Origin: Natronomonas gomsonensis
Lineage (GTDB): Archaea; Halobacteriota; Halobacteria; Halobacteriales; Haloarculaceae
Direction: 5' to 3'
Assembly (NCBI RefSeq): GCF_013391635.1
Contig: NZ_JACAWU010000001.1
Location: 1-64,000, forward strand
DNA: 64,000 nucleotides
The notes under the pieces are model-generated. The model saw only the letters and a program-made list of their open reading frames with translations, did no database searches and was not told the DNA's origin. The first letter of the stretch is position 1. Each line of letters begins with the position of its first letter. Positions 16,055 to 24,673 of the stretch are shown here, piece by piece. The translations under genes and the position numbers were made by a program.

Positions 16055-16702
16055 ATGAGCACCACCCAACGGAGCGCCGAGGTCGTCCTCGTCGACTACG
16101 GGCTCGGGAACCTCCGGAGTGCGACCCGGGGGCTCGAACGCGCTGGCGCCGAGGTGACGCTGACCGACGACCCAGCCGACTTCGATACCGCCGACGGCAT
16201 CGTCCTGCCGGGCGTCGGCGCGTTCAGCGAGGGCATGGACAACGCCGGCCCGTTCCGTGAGCCACTCGTCGAGGCCGCCGCCGACGGCAAACCGCTGTTC
16301 GGCATCTGTCTCGGGATGCAGATGCTGCTGACCTCCAGCGAGGAGGCCGAACACGTCGGACAGGGCGACGTGGAGGGCCTCGATTTGATTCCGGGCCGCA
16401 ACGTCCGCTTCGACGAGGGCCAGAAGGTCCCGCACATGGGCTGGAACGAACTGTCCGTCCAGCGCGAGCATCCCATCGCGGAGGGCGTCGACGGCGACTA
16501 CGCCTACTTCGTCCACTCCTACTACGCATCCCCCGACAGCGACGACGCCGTCGTCGCGACGACCGACTACGATATCGACTTCCCGGCCATCGTCGCAAAC
16601 GAGGCCGGCAACGTCTTCGGAACGCAGTTCCACCCCGAGAAGTCCGGCGAGACAGGCCTCCGCATCCTCCGGAACTTCGTCGACTACTGTATCGAACGGT
16701 AA
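16055..16702 (+). CDS. hisH: Imidazole glycerol phosphate synthase glutaminase subunit HisH
   Basis: The 215-residue protein is a class I glutamine amidotransferase. The nucleophile Cys is in GICLGMQML (about residues 83-91), and the His-Glu pair is in TQFHPEKSG near residue 192. The oxyanion strand reads LPGVGAF. It makes ammonia from glutamine for HisF, which forms the imidazole ring of histidine and releases AICAR. hisF is not in the window; his genes are scattered in haloarchaea. ATG 16055 gives the usual short N-terminus; an in-frame start at 16016 is less likely. Confidence 0.93.
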   Translation: MSTTQRSAEVVLVDYGLGNLRSATRGLERAGAEVTLTDDPADFDTADGIVLPGVGAFSEGMDNAGPFREPLVEAAADGKPLFGICLGMQMLLTSSEEAEHVGQGDVEGLDLIPGRNVRFDEGQKVPHMGWNELSVQREHPIAEGVDGDYAYFVHSYYASPDSDDAVVATTDYDIDFPAIVANEAGNVFGTQFHPEKSGETGLRILRNFVDYCIER

Positions 16703-16743
16703 CGAAACCCGCCAAACCGGCAGTACTGAACGGAGGAAAGAAC

Positions 16744-17084
16744 GGCGCTGTTGAAATCTGTTTGTTAGCCCCTATTCGCAGTGAAAGGGTCGTTACGTAG
16801 GACTGCGAACCTGACGCTCTCGGTTCGGTACTTCTAGGTATGGAGTAGCGGTCGCTCCTCGGTAGTAGAGTGACGGGGTAGGTCAGCCAGCGGCAACTAC
16901 ACGTGGAAACCACGTGAATTGAAAGGTGGCTGTCTGACCGTGCCGTCTGTGTTCTTCTCTCTGCTACCGCTACAAAACCCCTCCGGTACCAACCGGATGC
17001 GTGTCGGGTGTTCGAGAAACTCGGTCTGAGCGCAACGACATCTCTACTCCAGATGCGTCTCTCGCTGAGGATTTCAACAGAGCC
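16744..17084. mobile_element. MITE-like element, 341 bp, with 15-bp inverted ends
   Basis: The left end GGCGCTGTTGAAATC (16744-16758) and the right end GATTTCAACAGAGCC (17070-17084) are inverted repeats matching at 14 of 15 positions. Flanking octamers GAAAGAAC (16736-16743) and GAAAGAGA (17085-17092) share their first six bases, as an aged target-site duplication would. The interior encodes no plausible transposase. It holds a strong hairpin at 16881-16939. The size and ends fit a miniature element mobilised by an insertion sequence elsewhere in the genome. It fills the gap between hisH and glnA. Confidence 0.6.
16881..16939. repeat. Nested hairpin inside the MITE-like element
   Basis: GGTCAGCCAGC (from 16881) pairs with GCTGTCTGACC (ending 16939) at ten of eleven positions. 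Within it CACGTGG-AAA-CCACGTG (16900-16916) is a perfect seven-base stem with a three-base loop. No reading frame covers it. It may be a cruciform used by the transposase or a small structured RNA. Confidence 0.55.
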
Positions 17085-17137
17085 GAAAGAGAGTGCCGCA
17101 GGCGCGCGGAGCGCGACCGGAGGCCGAAAACGTTCGT

Positions 17138-18511
17138 TTAGAAGGTCTCGAGGTACTGGTCGAGTTCCCACTCGGAGACTTCGACGAGGTACTCCTTGAA
17201 CTCGGCCTCTTTGGCTTCGACGAACTTCGGACCGACGTGGTCGCCGAGCGCGTTGTAAATCGCTTCGTCTTCCTTGAGCGCCTCGACGGCCTCGCCGAGG
17301 TTCGTCGGGAGCGTCTCGATGCCGTACTCCTCGCGTTTGTCCTCGTCGAAGTCGTAGATGTTCTCCCGGACCGGGTCGGGGCAGTCGAGGCCCTCCTCGA
17401 TGCCGTCGAGACCGGCGTGGATGAGCGCGGCGAAGGCGAGATACGGGTTACACGACGGGTCGGGGAAGCGAGCCTCGATGCGGGAGGCGGCCGGCACGCG
17501 GGCGGCCGGCTTACGGATGAGCGCCGAGCGGTTGCGGTCGGACCACGCGACGTAGACAGGGGCCTCGTAGCCGGGGACCAGACGCTTGTAGCTGTTCACC
17601 GTCGGGTTGGTGATGGCGGTAATCGCCGGGGCGTGTTCGAGGATGCCCGCGGTGAACTGCTTGGCCTCCTCGCTGAGGTCGAACTCGTCGTCGCCGTCGT
17701 GGAAGGCGTTCTCGCCGTCCTCGGTGAACAGCGAGATGTGGGTGTGCATCCCCGAGCCGTTGATTCGGGCGATGGGTTTCGGCATGAACGTCGCATGGAG
17801 GTCGTGTTGGGCCGCGATGGCGCGGACGACCGTCCGGAAGGTGCCGACATTGTCGGCCGTCGTCAGGGCGTCGTCGTACTCGAAGTTGATTTCGTGTTGA
17901 CCCTGTGCGACCTCGTGGTGGCTGGCTTCGATATCGAAGCCCATGTCCTCCAGCCCGTATATGATGTCGCGGCGAACGTCGGAGGCGAGGTCCTTCGGCG
18001 CGAGGTCGAAGTAGCCACCGGCGTCGTTCGTCTTCGTCGTCGCGCGGCCGTCTTCGTCCTCCTCGAACAGGAAGAACTCCGGTTCGGGCGCGGCGTTGAC
18101 CTTGTAGCCCATGTCGTGGGCGCGCTGCAGGGCCTGCTTCAGGATGTACCGCGGGTCACCCTCGAAGGGTTCGCCCGTCGAGGTGTTGTACACGTCACAA
18201 ATCATCCGGGCGGAGGCGTGTTCGTCGGTGTTCCGCCACGGCAGCACGGCGAACGTGCTCGCGTCGGGGATGAGCCGCATGTCCGATTCCTGGATGCGGA
18301 CGAACCCTTCGATAGAGGAGCCGTCGAAGTAGATACCTTCCGTGAATGCCTTCTCGGCCTGTTCGGCGGGAACGGAGACGTTCTTCACCGTGCCGAGGAT
18401 GTCGGTGAACTGCAGGCGAAGGAAGTCGACGTTCTTCTCTTCGATTTCGTCGAGGACGCTCTGTGCTTCCGGGGTGAGACCACCGTCGGTTGCTACGTTG
18501 TCGTTCGTCAT
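17138..18511 (-). CDS. glnA: Glutamine synthetase, type I
   Basis: The 457-residue enzyme matches GlnA: the DGSSIEGF loop (about residues 62-69), the PEPEFFLF metal ligands, HEINFEYDD, the [17 protein letters not shown] active-site loop, and the [16 protein letters not shown] strand. It joins ammonia and glutamate with ATP to make glutamine, the main route of ammonium assimilation. The adenylylation loop Tyr is not preserved in the bacterial form, so control is likely by transcription and small ligands. It is divergent from an Lrp gene, an arrangement known from Halobacterium, where Lrp acts on glnA. A TATA-like TTTTAGTATAG lies about 30 bases upstream. Confidence 0.95.
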   Translation of the reverse strand: MTNDNVATDGGLTPEAQSVLDEIEEKNVDFLRLQFTDILGTVKNVSVPAEQAEKAFTEGIYFDGSSIEGFVRIQESDMRLIPDASTFAVLPWRNTDEHASARMICDVYNTSTGEPFEGDPRYILKQALQRAHDMGYKVNAAPEPEFFLFEEDEDGRATTKTNDAGGYFDLAPKDLASDVRRDIIYGLEDMGFDIEASHHEVAQGQHEINFEYDDALTTADNVGTFRTVVRAIAAQHDLHATFMPKPIARINGSGMHTHISLFTEDGENAFHDGDDEFDLSEEAKQFTAGILEHAPAITAITNPTVNSYKRLVPGYEAPVYVAWSDRNRSALIRKPAARVPAASRIEARFPDPSCNPYLAFAALIHAGLDGIEEGLDCPDPVRENIYDFDEDKREEYGIETLPTNLGEAVEALKEDEAIYNALGDHVGPKFVEAKEAEFKEYLVEVSEWELDQYLETF

Positions 18512-18590
18512 TTCTCGTCGTCTGTGCGGATGAGTGCCTATACTAAAACCTTGCTGCTCTGCGCAAACCTCACCTCATTGCTCATAGAAC

Positions 18591-18598
18591 TGTATAAT
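18591..18598 (+). promoter_or_regulatory. TATA-like box for the lrp gene beside glnA
   Basis: TGTATAAT is followed by the ATG of the Lrp gene 45 bases on, predicting a leader of about 17-20 nt. The glnA promoter lies back to back with it at about 18537-18548. Confidence 0.45.
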
Positions 18599-18636
18599 CG
18601 TAAACTTCTAAAGTGTCCAGTCGGTACTGGGATGTA

Positions 18637-19092
18637 ATGACGTACGAAAATCTCGACCGCAAGTTGGTGAACGCACTCTTGGACGACGGCCGCGCCTCGC
18701 TTCGCTCCCTCGGTGAGGACCTCGACGTCTCGGTGACGACCGTCTCGAATCACATCTCCGACCTCGAAGACGAGGGGATAATCCAGGGGTACGCCCCCAT
18801 CGTCGACTACGGCGAGTTGGGCTACGACGTGACCGCGGTCATCCAGATGAAAGTCGAGGGGAGTGCCCTCCCCGAGATCACCGACCGGCTCGCGGACCAC
18901 AAACACATGGTGTCGGTGTACGAGGTCACCGGCGACCACGACATCATCGCCATCGGGAAGTTCACCGACACCGACCACATGAACGAGCAGATCAAGGAAC
19001 TCCTCATCGACCCCGATATCAAGGAGTCCAACACCTCGGTCGTGCTCAACACCGTCACCGAAAACGAGCAGTTCGACCTCGACTTCGAGTAG
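18637..19092 (+). CDS. lrp: Lrp/AsnC-family transcriptional regulator
   Basis: The 151-residue protein has an N-terminal winged helix ([20 protein letters not shown], then [18 protein letters not shown]) and a C-terminal RAM ligand-binding domain ([16 protein letters not shown]). Such proteins form octamers and sense amino acids. Transcribed away from glnA, it probably controls glutamine synthetase and itself; a glnA-linked Lrp has been shown to regulate glnA in Halobacterium salinarum. ATG 18637 gives the standard short N-terminus MTYENLDRK; a GTG at 18613 is too close to the TATA-like box. Confidence 0.92.
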   Translation: MTYENLDRKLVNALLDDGRASLRSLGEDLDVSVTTVSNHISDLEDEGIIQGYAPIVDYGELGYDVTAVIQMKVEGSALPEITDRLADHKHMVSVYEVTGDHDIIAIGKFTDTDHMNEQIKELLIDPDIKESNTSVVLNTVTENEQFDLDFE

Positions 19093-19112
19093 GTCGATTC
19101 CTTTCTCGGTTC

Positions 19113-20003
19113 TCAAACCCGCCGAGCGACCGCTTCGCCGACCAGCGGCGCCGCGATGACGCCAGCCAACACGACGGCCATCCCGAGGAAGCCGACTGCC
19201 GGCATGGGCTCTACGACGTACATCGCCCCGAACGCCGCGCCGAACAGCAGTCCGACGGCGACGGCGACCGCACCACCGAGTTGGGTCGTCGTCTCGTGGA
19301 CCACCGCGTCGCCGAGGCTCCCCCACGCGATTCGCGCGCCGAGGGCGCCGCCGAGGGCCGCCATCGTATCGAAGTTGTAGACGACCCCCGCACCGAGAAG
19401 CGAGACGCCGACGGCGACCATCAGCGCCCGCCCGGGGTTGTCGCCGCGGCCACACACGAGATAGACGCCCGCGAGGAACGCGCCGCCGAAGGCGAGCCCC
19501 GCCGCGATGTCGACGAGGTAATGGACGCCCAACACCACCCGCGACACCGGAATCGCGGCGACGAGCGCGCCGGCGGCGACGTAGCCGCGGCGTGAGTCGA
19601 CAAGCAGCGCCAACCCTCCATAGACGAGGATGGCTGCGGTGGCGTGGCCGCTCGGGAACCCGAAGCCGTCGGCGGTCGCCGCCGAGACGTACAGCGGTTC
19701 CACGACGGCCGGAACGAGTTCGACGCCGACCGCCTCGTCGGCACCGGGGGGTCGCGGCAACGCGAACAGCTCCTTGAACGTCGTCGTCACGGCACGGGCG
19801 ACGAGTGCGAGCGCGACGGCGAACATCGCGTGCCGTCGGGAAAGCGACAGCGGCCCCGGAAGCGCGTTGCCGAACCAGTACAACAGACCGAGCAGACAGA
19901 AGACGAACCACACGTCGCCGAACTGCGTGACCAGCGCCGCGAGCGCGACGAGCCACGACGGCAACTCCGCGACTGCGGCGAGTTCGCCGAGCCCGCGAGT
20001 CAT
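19113..20003 (-). CDS. PAP2-family membrane phosphatase
   Basis: The 296-residue polytopic protein carries the three-part phosphatase signature: KELFALPRP, PSGHAT, and SRVVLGVHYLVD, with the catalytic His in the last two. About eight further hydrophobic segments follow, more than in a minimal PAP2 protein. These enzymes remove phosphate from lipid phosphates such as polyprenyl diphosphate. The ATG overlaps the stop of the YihY-like gene by four bases, so both are made from one message. The substrate is not known. Confidence 0.88.
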   Translation of the reverse strand: MTRGLGELAAVAELPSWLVALAALVTQFGDVWFVFCLLGLLYWFGNALPGPLSLSRRHAMFAVALALVARAVTTTFKELFALPRPPGADEAVGVELVPAVVEPLYVSAATADGFGFPSGHATAAILVYGGLALLVDSRRGYVAAGALVAAIPVSRVVLGVHYLVDIAAGLAFGGAFLAGVYLVCGRGDNPGRALMVAVGVSLLGAGVVYNFDTMAALGGALGARIAWGSLGDAVVHETTTQLGGAVAVAVGLLFGAAFGAMYVVEPMPAVGFLGMAVVLAGVIAAPLVGEAVARRV

Positions 20004-21268
20004 CGGTCGCCCAGTCGGTCCTTCAGTCGGCCCGGCAGCCCCGCGACGGTCGCCGTCGTGCCGACCAGAAGCATCAGGACGTACAGTCCGAGCGTCGACA
20101 GCCAGATGATGAGCATGGCGAGGATAGCCCATCCACCAGACAGCGCGACGAAGGCTCCGAGCGTCATCGCCGTCCCGTACAGCAACACGAGGTACGGGCC
20201 CCACCCGCGGGCCTTCCCGCGGCGGACCTGCTTGCGGACGTACCGCTTGAGGTCGCTCTCGATTTCCTCGCGGTGGACGGTCCGGTCGTCGACGCGCTCC
20301 TCGAAGCGGTCGAGTTCGTCGTAGAGCCGTTCGAGTTCCTCGCGGAGTTCAGCGTCCGATACCTCGTCGTCGAGTCGGTCCCGTGTCATGATTCCTTCGA
20401 GTACAGCGGTCGGTTCCGGCGTCGGTTCGTCCGGTTCGGCGAGTCCCGTCTCCTCGTTGGCGCGGCCGGCCAACACGGCGTTGAGAACGACGCCGAGAAG
20501 CAACACGAGCCCCCCGAAATAGAGGAACGTGAGGAGCAACAGGACGCCACCCAACACGCCGTAGGCCTCGTAACTGCCCGCGATTTCGGCGTAGACCCGA
20601 AAGCCGGTCTGGAGGAGCGTCCAGCCGACGGCGGCGAAGACGGCGCCCGGAAGCGCCTCCCGGACGGAAACGTCGGTCCCCGGCAGGAGGTAATACAGCG
20701 GCAGGAAGGCGGCGGTGAGTCCGGCGACGAGGGTGAGCGTGCCGAGCGCCGCGACGGCGGCGGCGCCACCGAACCCTTCGAGAACGCCACTGACGCCGGA
20801 GAATGCGATGAGCGCGCCGACGGCGACCGTCGCCGCGACGGCGACGCCGACCGCCCCGAGCGTGACGGTGGCGTTGCGGAATTGGTCGATAATCGACTCC
20901 GGACCGGGGTGGCCGTACACCTCCGAGAAGGCGATGTCGAGACCCCGAAACAGTTTCAGCCCGGACCACAGCAACACCGCGACGCCGAGGAGGGTCGCCC
21001 CGCCCCGTCCGGCCGCACCGGTCAGCGCATCGCGGACGACGACACCTGCCTGGTCGCCGAGTGTTTCGGTGGCCCGAGCGACGAGCGCCTCGACGGTCCC
21101 GGCGTCACCGAACGTCGACGCCGCGACCAACGCGAGCAACAGCAGGGGCAGAAGCGAAATGAACGCGTAATAGGCGAGGCTCCCGGCGATGAACGTGATT
21201 CGGTCCGATTGGGCGCCGTTGACGACGCCTCGGGTCACCGTCGTGACCCGAGCGAGATACCCCTTCAC
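20000..21268 (-). CDS. YihY/BrkB-family membrane protein
   Basis: The 422-residue protein has the YihY fold. An amphipathic N-terminus (NGAQSDRITFIAGSLAYYAF) is followed by six membrane segments including LWSGLKLFRGLDIAFSEVYG and YYLLPGTDVSVREALPGAV. The C-terminal third is charged (a coiled-coil-like DRLDDEVSDAELREELERLY) and then has two more segments. Once annotated as ribonuclease BN, the family has no proven enzymatic activity. GTG 21268 is supported by a TATA-like TTATATGTA (21291-21299) 27 bases upstream. It precedes the PAP2 gene in an operon, so a lipid or envelope role is likely. Confidence 0.88.
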   Translation of the reverse strand: MKGYLARVTTVTRGVVNGAQSDRITFIAGSLAYYAFISLLPLLLLALVAASTFGDAGTVEALVARATETLGDQAGVVVRDALTGAAGRGGATLLGVAVLLWSGLKLFRGLDIAFSEVYGHPGPESIIDQFRNATVTLGAVGVAVAATVAVGALIAFSGVSGVLEGFGGAAAVAALGTLTLVAGLTAAFLPLYYLLPGTDVSVREALPGAVFAAVGWTLLQTGFRVYAEIAGSYEAYGVLGGVLLLLTFLYFGGLVLLLGVVLNAVLAGRANEETGLAEPDEPTPEPTAVLEGIMTRDRLDDEVSDAELREELERLYDELDRFEERVDDRTVHREEIESDLKRYVRKQVRRGKARGWGPYLVLLYGTAMTLGAFVALSGGWAILAMLIIWLSTLGLYVLMLLVGTTATVAGLPGRLKDRLGDR

Positions 21269-21290
21269 GAACCCGGCTATGGGCGAGTGC

Positions 21291-21299
21291 TACATATAA
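21291..21299 (-). promoter_or_regulatory. TATA-like box for the YihY-PAP2 operon
   Basis: Minus-strand TTATATGTA is centred 27 bases before the GTG at 21268. Confidence 0.55.
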
Positions 21300-21399
21300 T
21301 CGGTGGGAAACTATTCGTCGACGACGGGGGATTCCCTCTGAAAACGGCTGTTCACGGAGCCGCAACGGCTCAACCAGCAGAAATGGGGTTTCTGGGTCG

Positions 21400-22008
21400 T
21401 TACAGTCCGTTACCCTGTTCCTCGGCAACGACCTCGAAGGTCTCGTCGACGTCGTCGCTACTCAGGTCCTCTTGGACGATTTTGACGCCGACCGCGACGG
21501 CCTGTCCCGGACTCAGCGATTCGCGGTTGTTCGCGTTAAACGGCGTCCGATTGCCGGGCGAGCTGCCCGTATAGAAGGTGATTCCGTCGATGTTCTCGTT
21601 TATCCACACATCGATTTCACCGACGCCGCTCCCGCTGTTGTTCGAGAGATTGCGGATTTCGAACGTGCCGTCGAAATAGTACGTCGAATCGGGATTCACA
21701 CCCGTACCGCCGAGTGAGTTCCCTTCCTCTGGGTCACCACTCCGGGCACTCGTCGGGTTGTCGCTGGTGAAGTCCAGCGTGAGTTTGTCGCTATTGTATT
21801 CGACGAAATTCCCGTTCCGAGTGTCCCCACCATCACTGAGACCATTGTCGGGGCGCTGCAGAGCGATGTACGCTTCGGCGTCACCGACCGTTTCCACGCC
21901 GATATGACGGTCGCCCGAATTGAACTGCGAAACGGCACCGGTACTCATTACTGCCGCACCACCAGCGGCGATCGATCCAAGTCCGACCATGAATTTGCGT
22001 CGTTGCAT
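21400..22008 (-). CDS. Tat-exported haloarchaeal surface protein (DUF1102-like)
   Basis: The 202-residue protein starts with MQRRKFMVGLGSIAAGGAAV, a twin-arginine signal. The mature part resembles small secreted DUF1102-like proteins: GDAEAYIALQRPDNG, then a beta-rich body with TYYFDGTFEIRNLSNNS and a C-terminal SLSPGQAVAVGVKIV. It is probably a cell-surface or secreted beta-sandwich protein of unknown role. It faces the wHTH/secreted-protein pair at 22465 across a 456-base gap, and its AEAYIAL resembles SNAYLGVE in the protein at 23052, so the three genes may belong together. Confidence 0.7.
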   Translation of the reverse strand: MQRRKFMVGLGSIAAGGAAVMSTGAVSQFNSGDRHIGVETVGDAEAYIALQRPDNGLSDGGDTRNGNFVEYNSDKLTLDFTSDNPTSARSGDPEEGNSLGGTGVNPDSTYYFDGTFEIRNLSNNSGSGVGEIDVWINENIDGITFYTGSSPGNRTPFNANNRESLSPGQAVAVGVKIVQEDLSSDDVDETFEVVAEEQGNGL

Positions 22009-22464
22009 TGGTTCTCACTTTCTCACGCGCCCTCCGACCCCGCGTCACTCCCCGCCATCGTCCGCCGCGGCGCGTACTCAACCGGTCGGGCAGGACCCAC
22101 TTTGGAATAGACAGCCATCGAATCCCGAAAGCGGTGTTTTCCGACTCGACAGGGATTCTATGGCAAAATTCGAACGCCTGATTAATTACGAAGGTTCGAT
22201 GTAACGCGACGCTCGACGAACCGTTCGAACGAGACGGGGTCGTCGTCAGAGGGTCGTGGGGAGTAACCACAGCATAATCGAAGCCGTTACCGGGAGAAAT
22301 CATCCCAGTTAACGCCGCTCATACGGTATTGTACGAACGTGACAGTACCCGCATAGACCACTTGTTTTCGAGATGGTTCTGTATACTGAAGGCCGGCTAC
22401 AGTGACTGAACTACACGATGGCGTCGACGACCGTTCAGTTCAGGGCACAGGGAGGGGATTCGTC
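22009..22464. other. Intergenic region, divergent promoters
   Basis: This 456-base gap lies between divergent genes. No reading frame here looks real on either strand. A/T-rich patches such as GATTAATTACG (about 22179-22189) and TGTATACTG (about 22380) could serve as TATA boxes. A GGAGG at 22451-22455 precedes ATG 22465 and is a likely ribosome binding site. I see no tRNA or clear hairpin. Confidence 0.5.
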
Positions 22465-23055
22465 ATGAGAGAGCTATCGAGGAACGTGCCGGAGCCACCG
22501 TCGTTTCGCGACCACGAGTTTTCACGGGACGTGATACTCGAGGTGCTCAGCAACCGACGCCGCCGGTTCGTACTTCACTACCTCAAACAGAACGGGGACC
22601 ACACCACGGTTTCCGAACTCGCGGACCGAGTCGCCGGCTGGGAGAACAACAAGCCGATAGAGGAACTCACCCACCGAGAGCGCAAGCGCGTGAAGAACGC
22701 GCTTCGACAGTTCCACCTCCCGAAGATGGAGAGCTGTGGGTTCGTCGAGTACGACTCCCGACGCGGCAATGTCGCCCTCAGCGAGGCAGCCTCGAACGCC
22801 AACTTCTACGTCGATTCGCTCACCGACGGAGATATCCCGTGGGGACTGTACTACATCGGTCTCTCCGCGCTGAGTGCGGTTTGTTTGGCCAGCCTCTGGT
22901 TCGGCGTCTACCCCTTCGATTCGCTTCCACCGCTGCTGTACGGCGTCTTTTTCGTGACGACGCTGGCGGTGTCGTCGGCGGGGCACTTCTACGACAACTA
23001 CTACCGGATGCGATTGGGTGCGCGTGCCGAACCCCCGGAGGTCGAAGAGAGATGA
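22465..23055 (+). CDS. Winged-helix membrane regulator (DUF7344-like)
   Basis: Starting at ATG 22465, which has GGAGG nine bases upstream, the protein has 196 residues. The N-terminal half is a winged helix: VILEVLSNRRRRFVLHYLKQ, then TTVSELADRVAGWEN, and RKRVKNALRQFHLPKMESC. Two membrane segments lie at about residues 130-150 and 155-175. It resembles haloarchaeal DUF7344 proteins, thought to be DNA-binding. A GTG at 22402 would add 21 residues with no recognisable content. The stop overlaps the start of a secreted protein gene (ATGA), so it may sense or regulate at the membrane. Confidence 0.75.
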   Translation: MRELSRNVPEPPSFRDHEFSRDVILEVLSNRRRRFVLHYLKQNGDHTTVSELADRVAGWENNKPIEELTHRERKRVKNALRQFHLPKMESCGFVEYDSRRGNVALSEAASNANFYVDSLTDGDIPWGLYYIGLSALSAVCLASLWFGVYPFDSLPPLLYGVFFVTTLAVSSAGHFYDNYYRMRLGARAEPPEVEER

Positions 23056-23462
23056 CCCGGCGCCGGCGTCTCCTCCTCGCGGCCGCTCTCCTTGCCAGCG
23101 TCGTCGTCGTGACGACTACCGGCGGGTTTAGTTCGGCAACGGCAGAGCGCGGCGTCGACGTGAGCGTCGCAGAAGACTCCAACGCCTACCTGGGGGTCGA
23201 ACAGGCACCCTCGGGAACGGAGAACGGCACGACGAACCTCGAAGTGACGGTGGCAAATCAGTTCCCCGCCGGCACCGACCTGACGACCGTCGAAGTCACC
23301 GCCAACGGAACGACAGTCGACTTCGCCGAGCCCGACGCCGTCGAGGCCGGTGACGAGCGGACGTACACGTTCAGGACAGTCTCCTGTGACGGCCGGATTA
23401 CCGTCGAAGCGCAGGGAGCGGGCGTGACGGTCGGGCTAAATCGCACCGTCGCGTGTGGCTGA
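23052..23462 (+). CDS. Small secreted beta-rich protein
   Basis: This 136-residue protein has a signal peptide, MTRRRRLLLAAALLASVVVV, that ends near residue 30. The mature part opens with VDVSVAEDSNAYLGVEQAP and is beta-rich. It contains a Cys pair (SCDGRITVEAQ and a terminal VACG) that could form a disulfide. The start resembles the DUF1102-like protein at 21400. It is translationally coupled to the upstream winged-helix gene (ATGA overlap). I do not know its function; it may be the target or sensor partner of that regulator. Confidence 0.7.
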   Translation: MTRRRRLLLAAALLASVVVVTTTGGFSSATAERGVDVSVAEDSNAYLGVEQAPSGTENGTTNLEVTVANQFPAGTDLTTVEVTANGTTVDFAEPDAVEAGDERTYTFRTVSCDGRITVEAQGAGVTVGLNRTVACG

Positions 23463-23471
23463 CGACACGGG

Positions 23472-24572
23472 TCACGACACCGCTTCGCGAATCGCCACCA
23501 CGTCGGCGTCGGTTTTGAACGTCGTTCCACCGAAGTGCGTCCGAGAGGCCTCGTACCCCGCCGCCCGGAGTTTTTCGAGGAACTCGTCCATCGCGATGTT
23601 CGGTTCGCCCCATCGCTTGTACAGTTTGTGCTGGTCGTAGTGGGTCGGTTCGTGGAGTTCGCCGGCGACGGTCTCGAGGAGGCGGTCGGCTTTCGACGCC
23701 TCGCCGAAGGAGTCGGGAATCGACTCCCGGACCGATTCGACGAACGCGGCGTCGTGGGCCGGCCCGAGCCAGATGGCGCCGGCCGTCCACGTCGACTGCC
23801 CGCAGTTCGGACACGTTTTCGTCGGGTCGGCGATGAGCGTCGCCTCGCTGTCGCGCCACAGACATTTCTGACAGTGGTCGACGTAGCCCAACTGGTCGAT
23901 GCAGTCGTCGGCGGCGCGGGCGCCGTGGTCCAGTTCGACGTAGGTTCGGACGTAGTGACTGGAGACGTGGCTCAACACGGGACGGGCGGCGATGTCGTAG
24001 CGTGCGGCGGTCCGGACCAGCGCCGATAGCAACACGCGCAGGCCCATCTCGGGGTGGAACTCCGTGTTCCGCGGGACCGCACCGTAACTCCGGACGCCGC
24101 TTTCGAAGTGAGCGCCACACAGCGGCGCGGTGTCGGTCGCGGTCACACAGAGGTACCGCCCGGCGCTCTGAAACGCCGCATCGAGGAACGGAACGGGCGT
24201 CCCGAAGGGGTCCAAATCGACCACGTCGTGGCGGGACTCGTGCATGTGGGCGTTGACGTTCCGATGGTGGACTTCGCCCGCGAGGTCGTTTACGTCGAGG
24301 TTCCGGCGAGCCAACTCGACGGCGTCGTCGTCGACATCGCAGGCGGTCACGTCGTAGCCGGCGTCGGCGGCCCGAACCGCGCGGACGCCGCTTGCGGTCA
24401 TCGCGTCGAGATAGGAGTCGCAGTCGTCGGCCACCGTCCGCAACACGCCGACGGTGATGTCGCGGTTCAACTCCTGAACCGGGTTGTAGAACACCCCCGA
24501 CCCGGCGCCCTCGCTGGCACCGTGGCGCTCCTCGGGCACCTCGATTCTCACGCCGCCCTCGCGGACTTCCAT
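23472..24572 (-). CDS. trm1: tRNA (guanine26-N2)-dimethyltransferase
   Basis: The 366-residue enzyme matches archaeal Trm1: [17 protein letters not shown] (about residues 28-44), a SAM-binding motif [16 protein letters not shown], the catalytic [15 protein letters not shown], and a C-terminal zinc region with CQKCLW and CPNCGQST. It puts two methyl groups on the amino group of G26 in tRNA to prevent misfolding. ATG 24572 gives the expected [15 protein letters not shown]; the longer frame upstream is unlikely. It stands alone as a transcription unit, convergent with the secreted-protein gene. Confidence 0.94.
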   Translation of the reverse strand: MEVREGGVRIEVPEERHGASEGAGSGVFYNPVQELNRDITVGVLRTVADDCDSYLDAMTASGVRAVRAADAGYDVTACDVDDDAVELARRNLDVNDLAGEVHHRNVNAHMHESRHDVVDLDPFGTPVPFLDAAFQSAGRYLCVTATDTAPLCGAHFESGVRSYGAVPRNTEFHPEMGLRVLLSALVRTAARYDIAARPVLSHVSSHYVRTYVELDHGARAADDCIDQLGYVDHCQKCLWRDSEATLIADPTKTCPNCGQSTWTAGAIWLGPAHDAAFVESVRESIPDSFGEASKADRLLETVAGELHEPTHYDQHKLYKRWGEPNIAMDEFLEKLRAAGYEASRTHFGGTTFKTDADVVAIREAVS

Positions 24573-24673
24573 ACACTCCGTTGTGGGGTGACCCCCGAAA
24601 AGGGACACGTTTGCGTATCGCCGAACGAATCGAGCAGTCGATTTTTGTCGTCGGGGGATGGAGAGTCGACAGC

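Noticed and set aside
17093..18637. A 514-residue plus-strand open frame opposite glnA
   Set aside because: It mirrors the glutamine synthetase gene, has no recognisable domain, and has valine/glycine/arginine-rich content typical of antisense frames.
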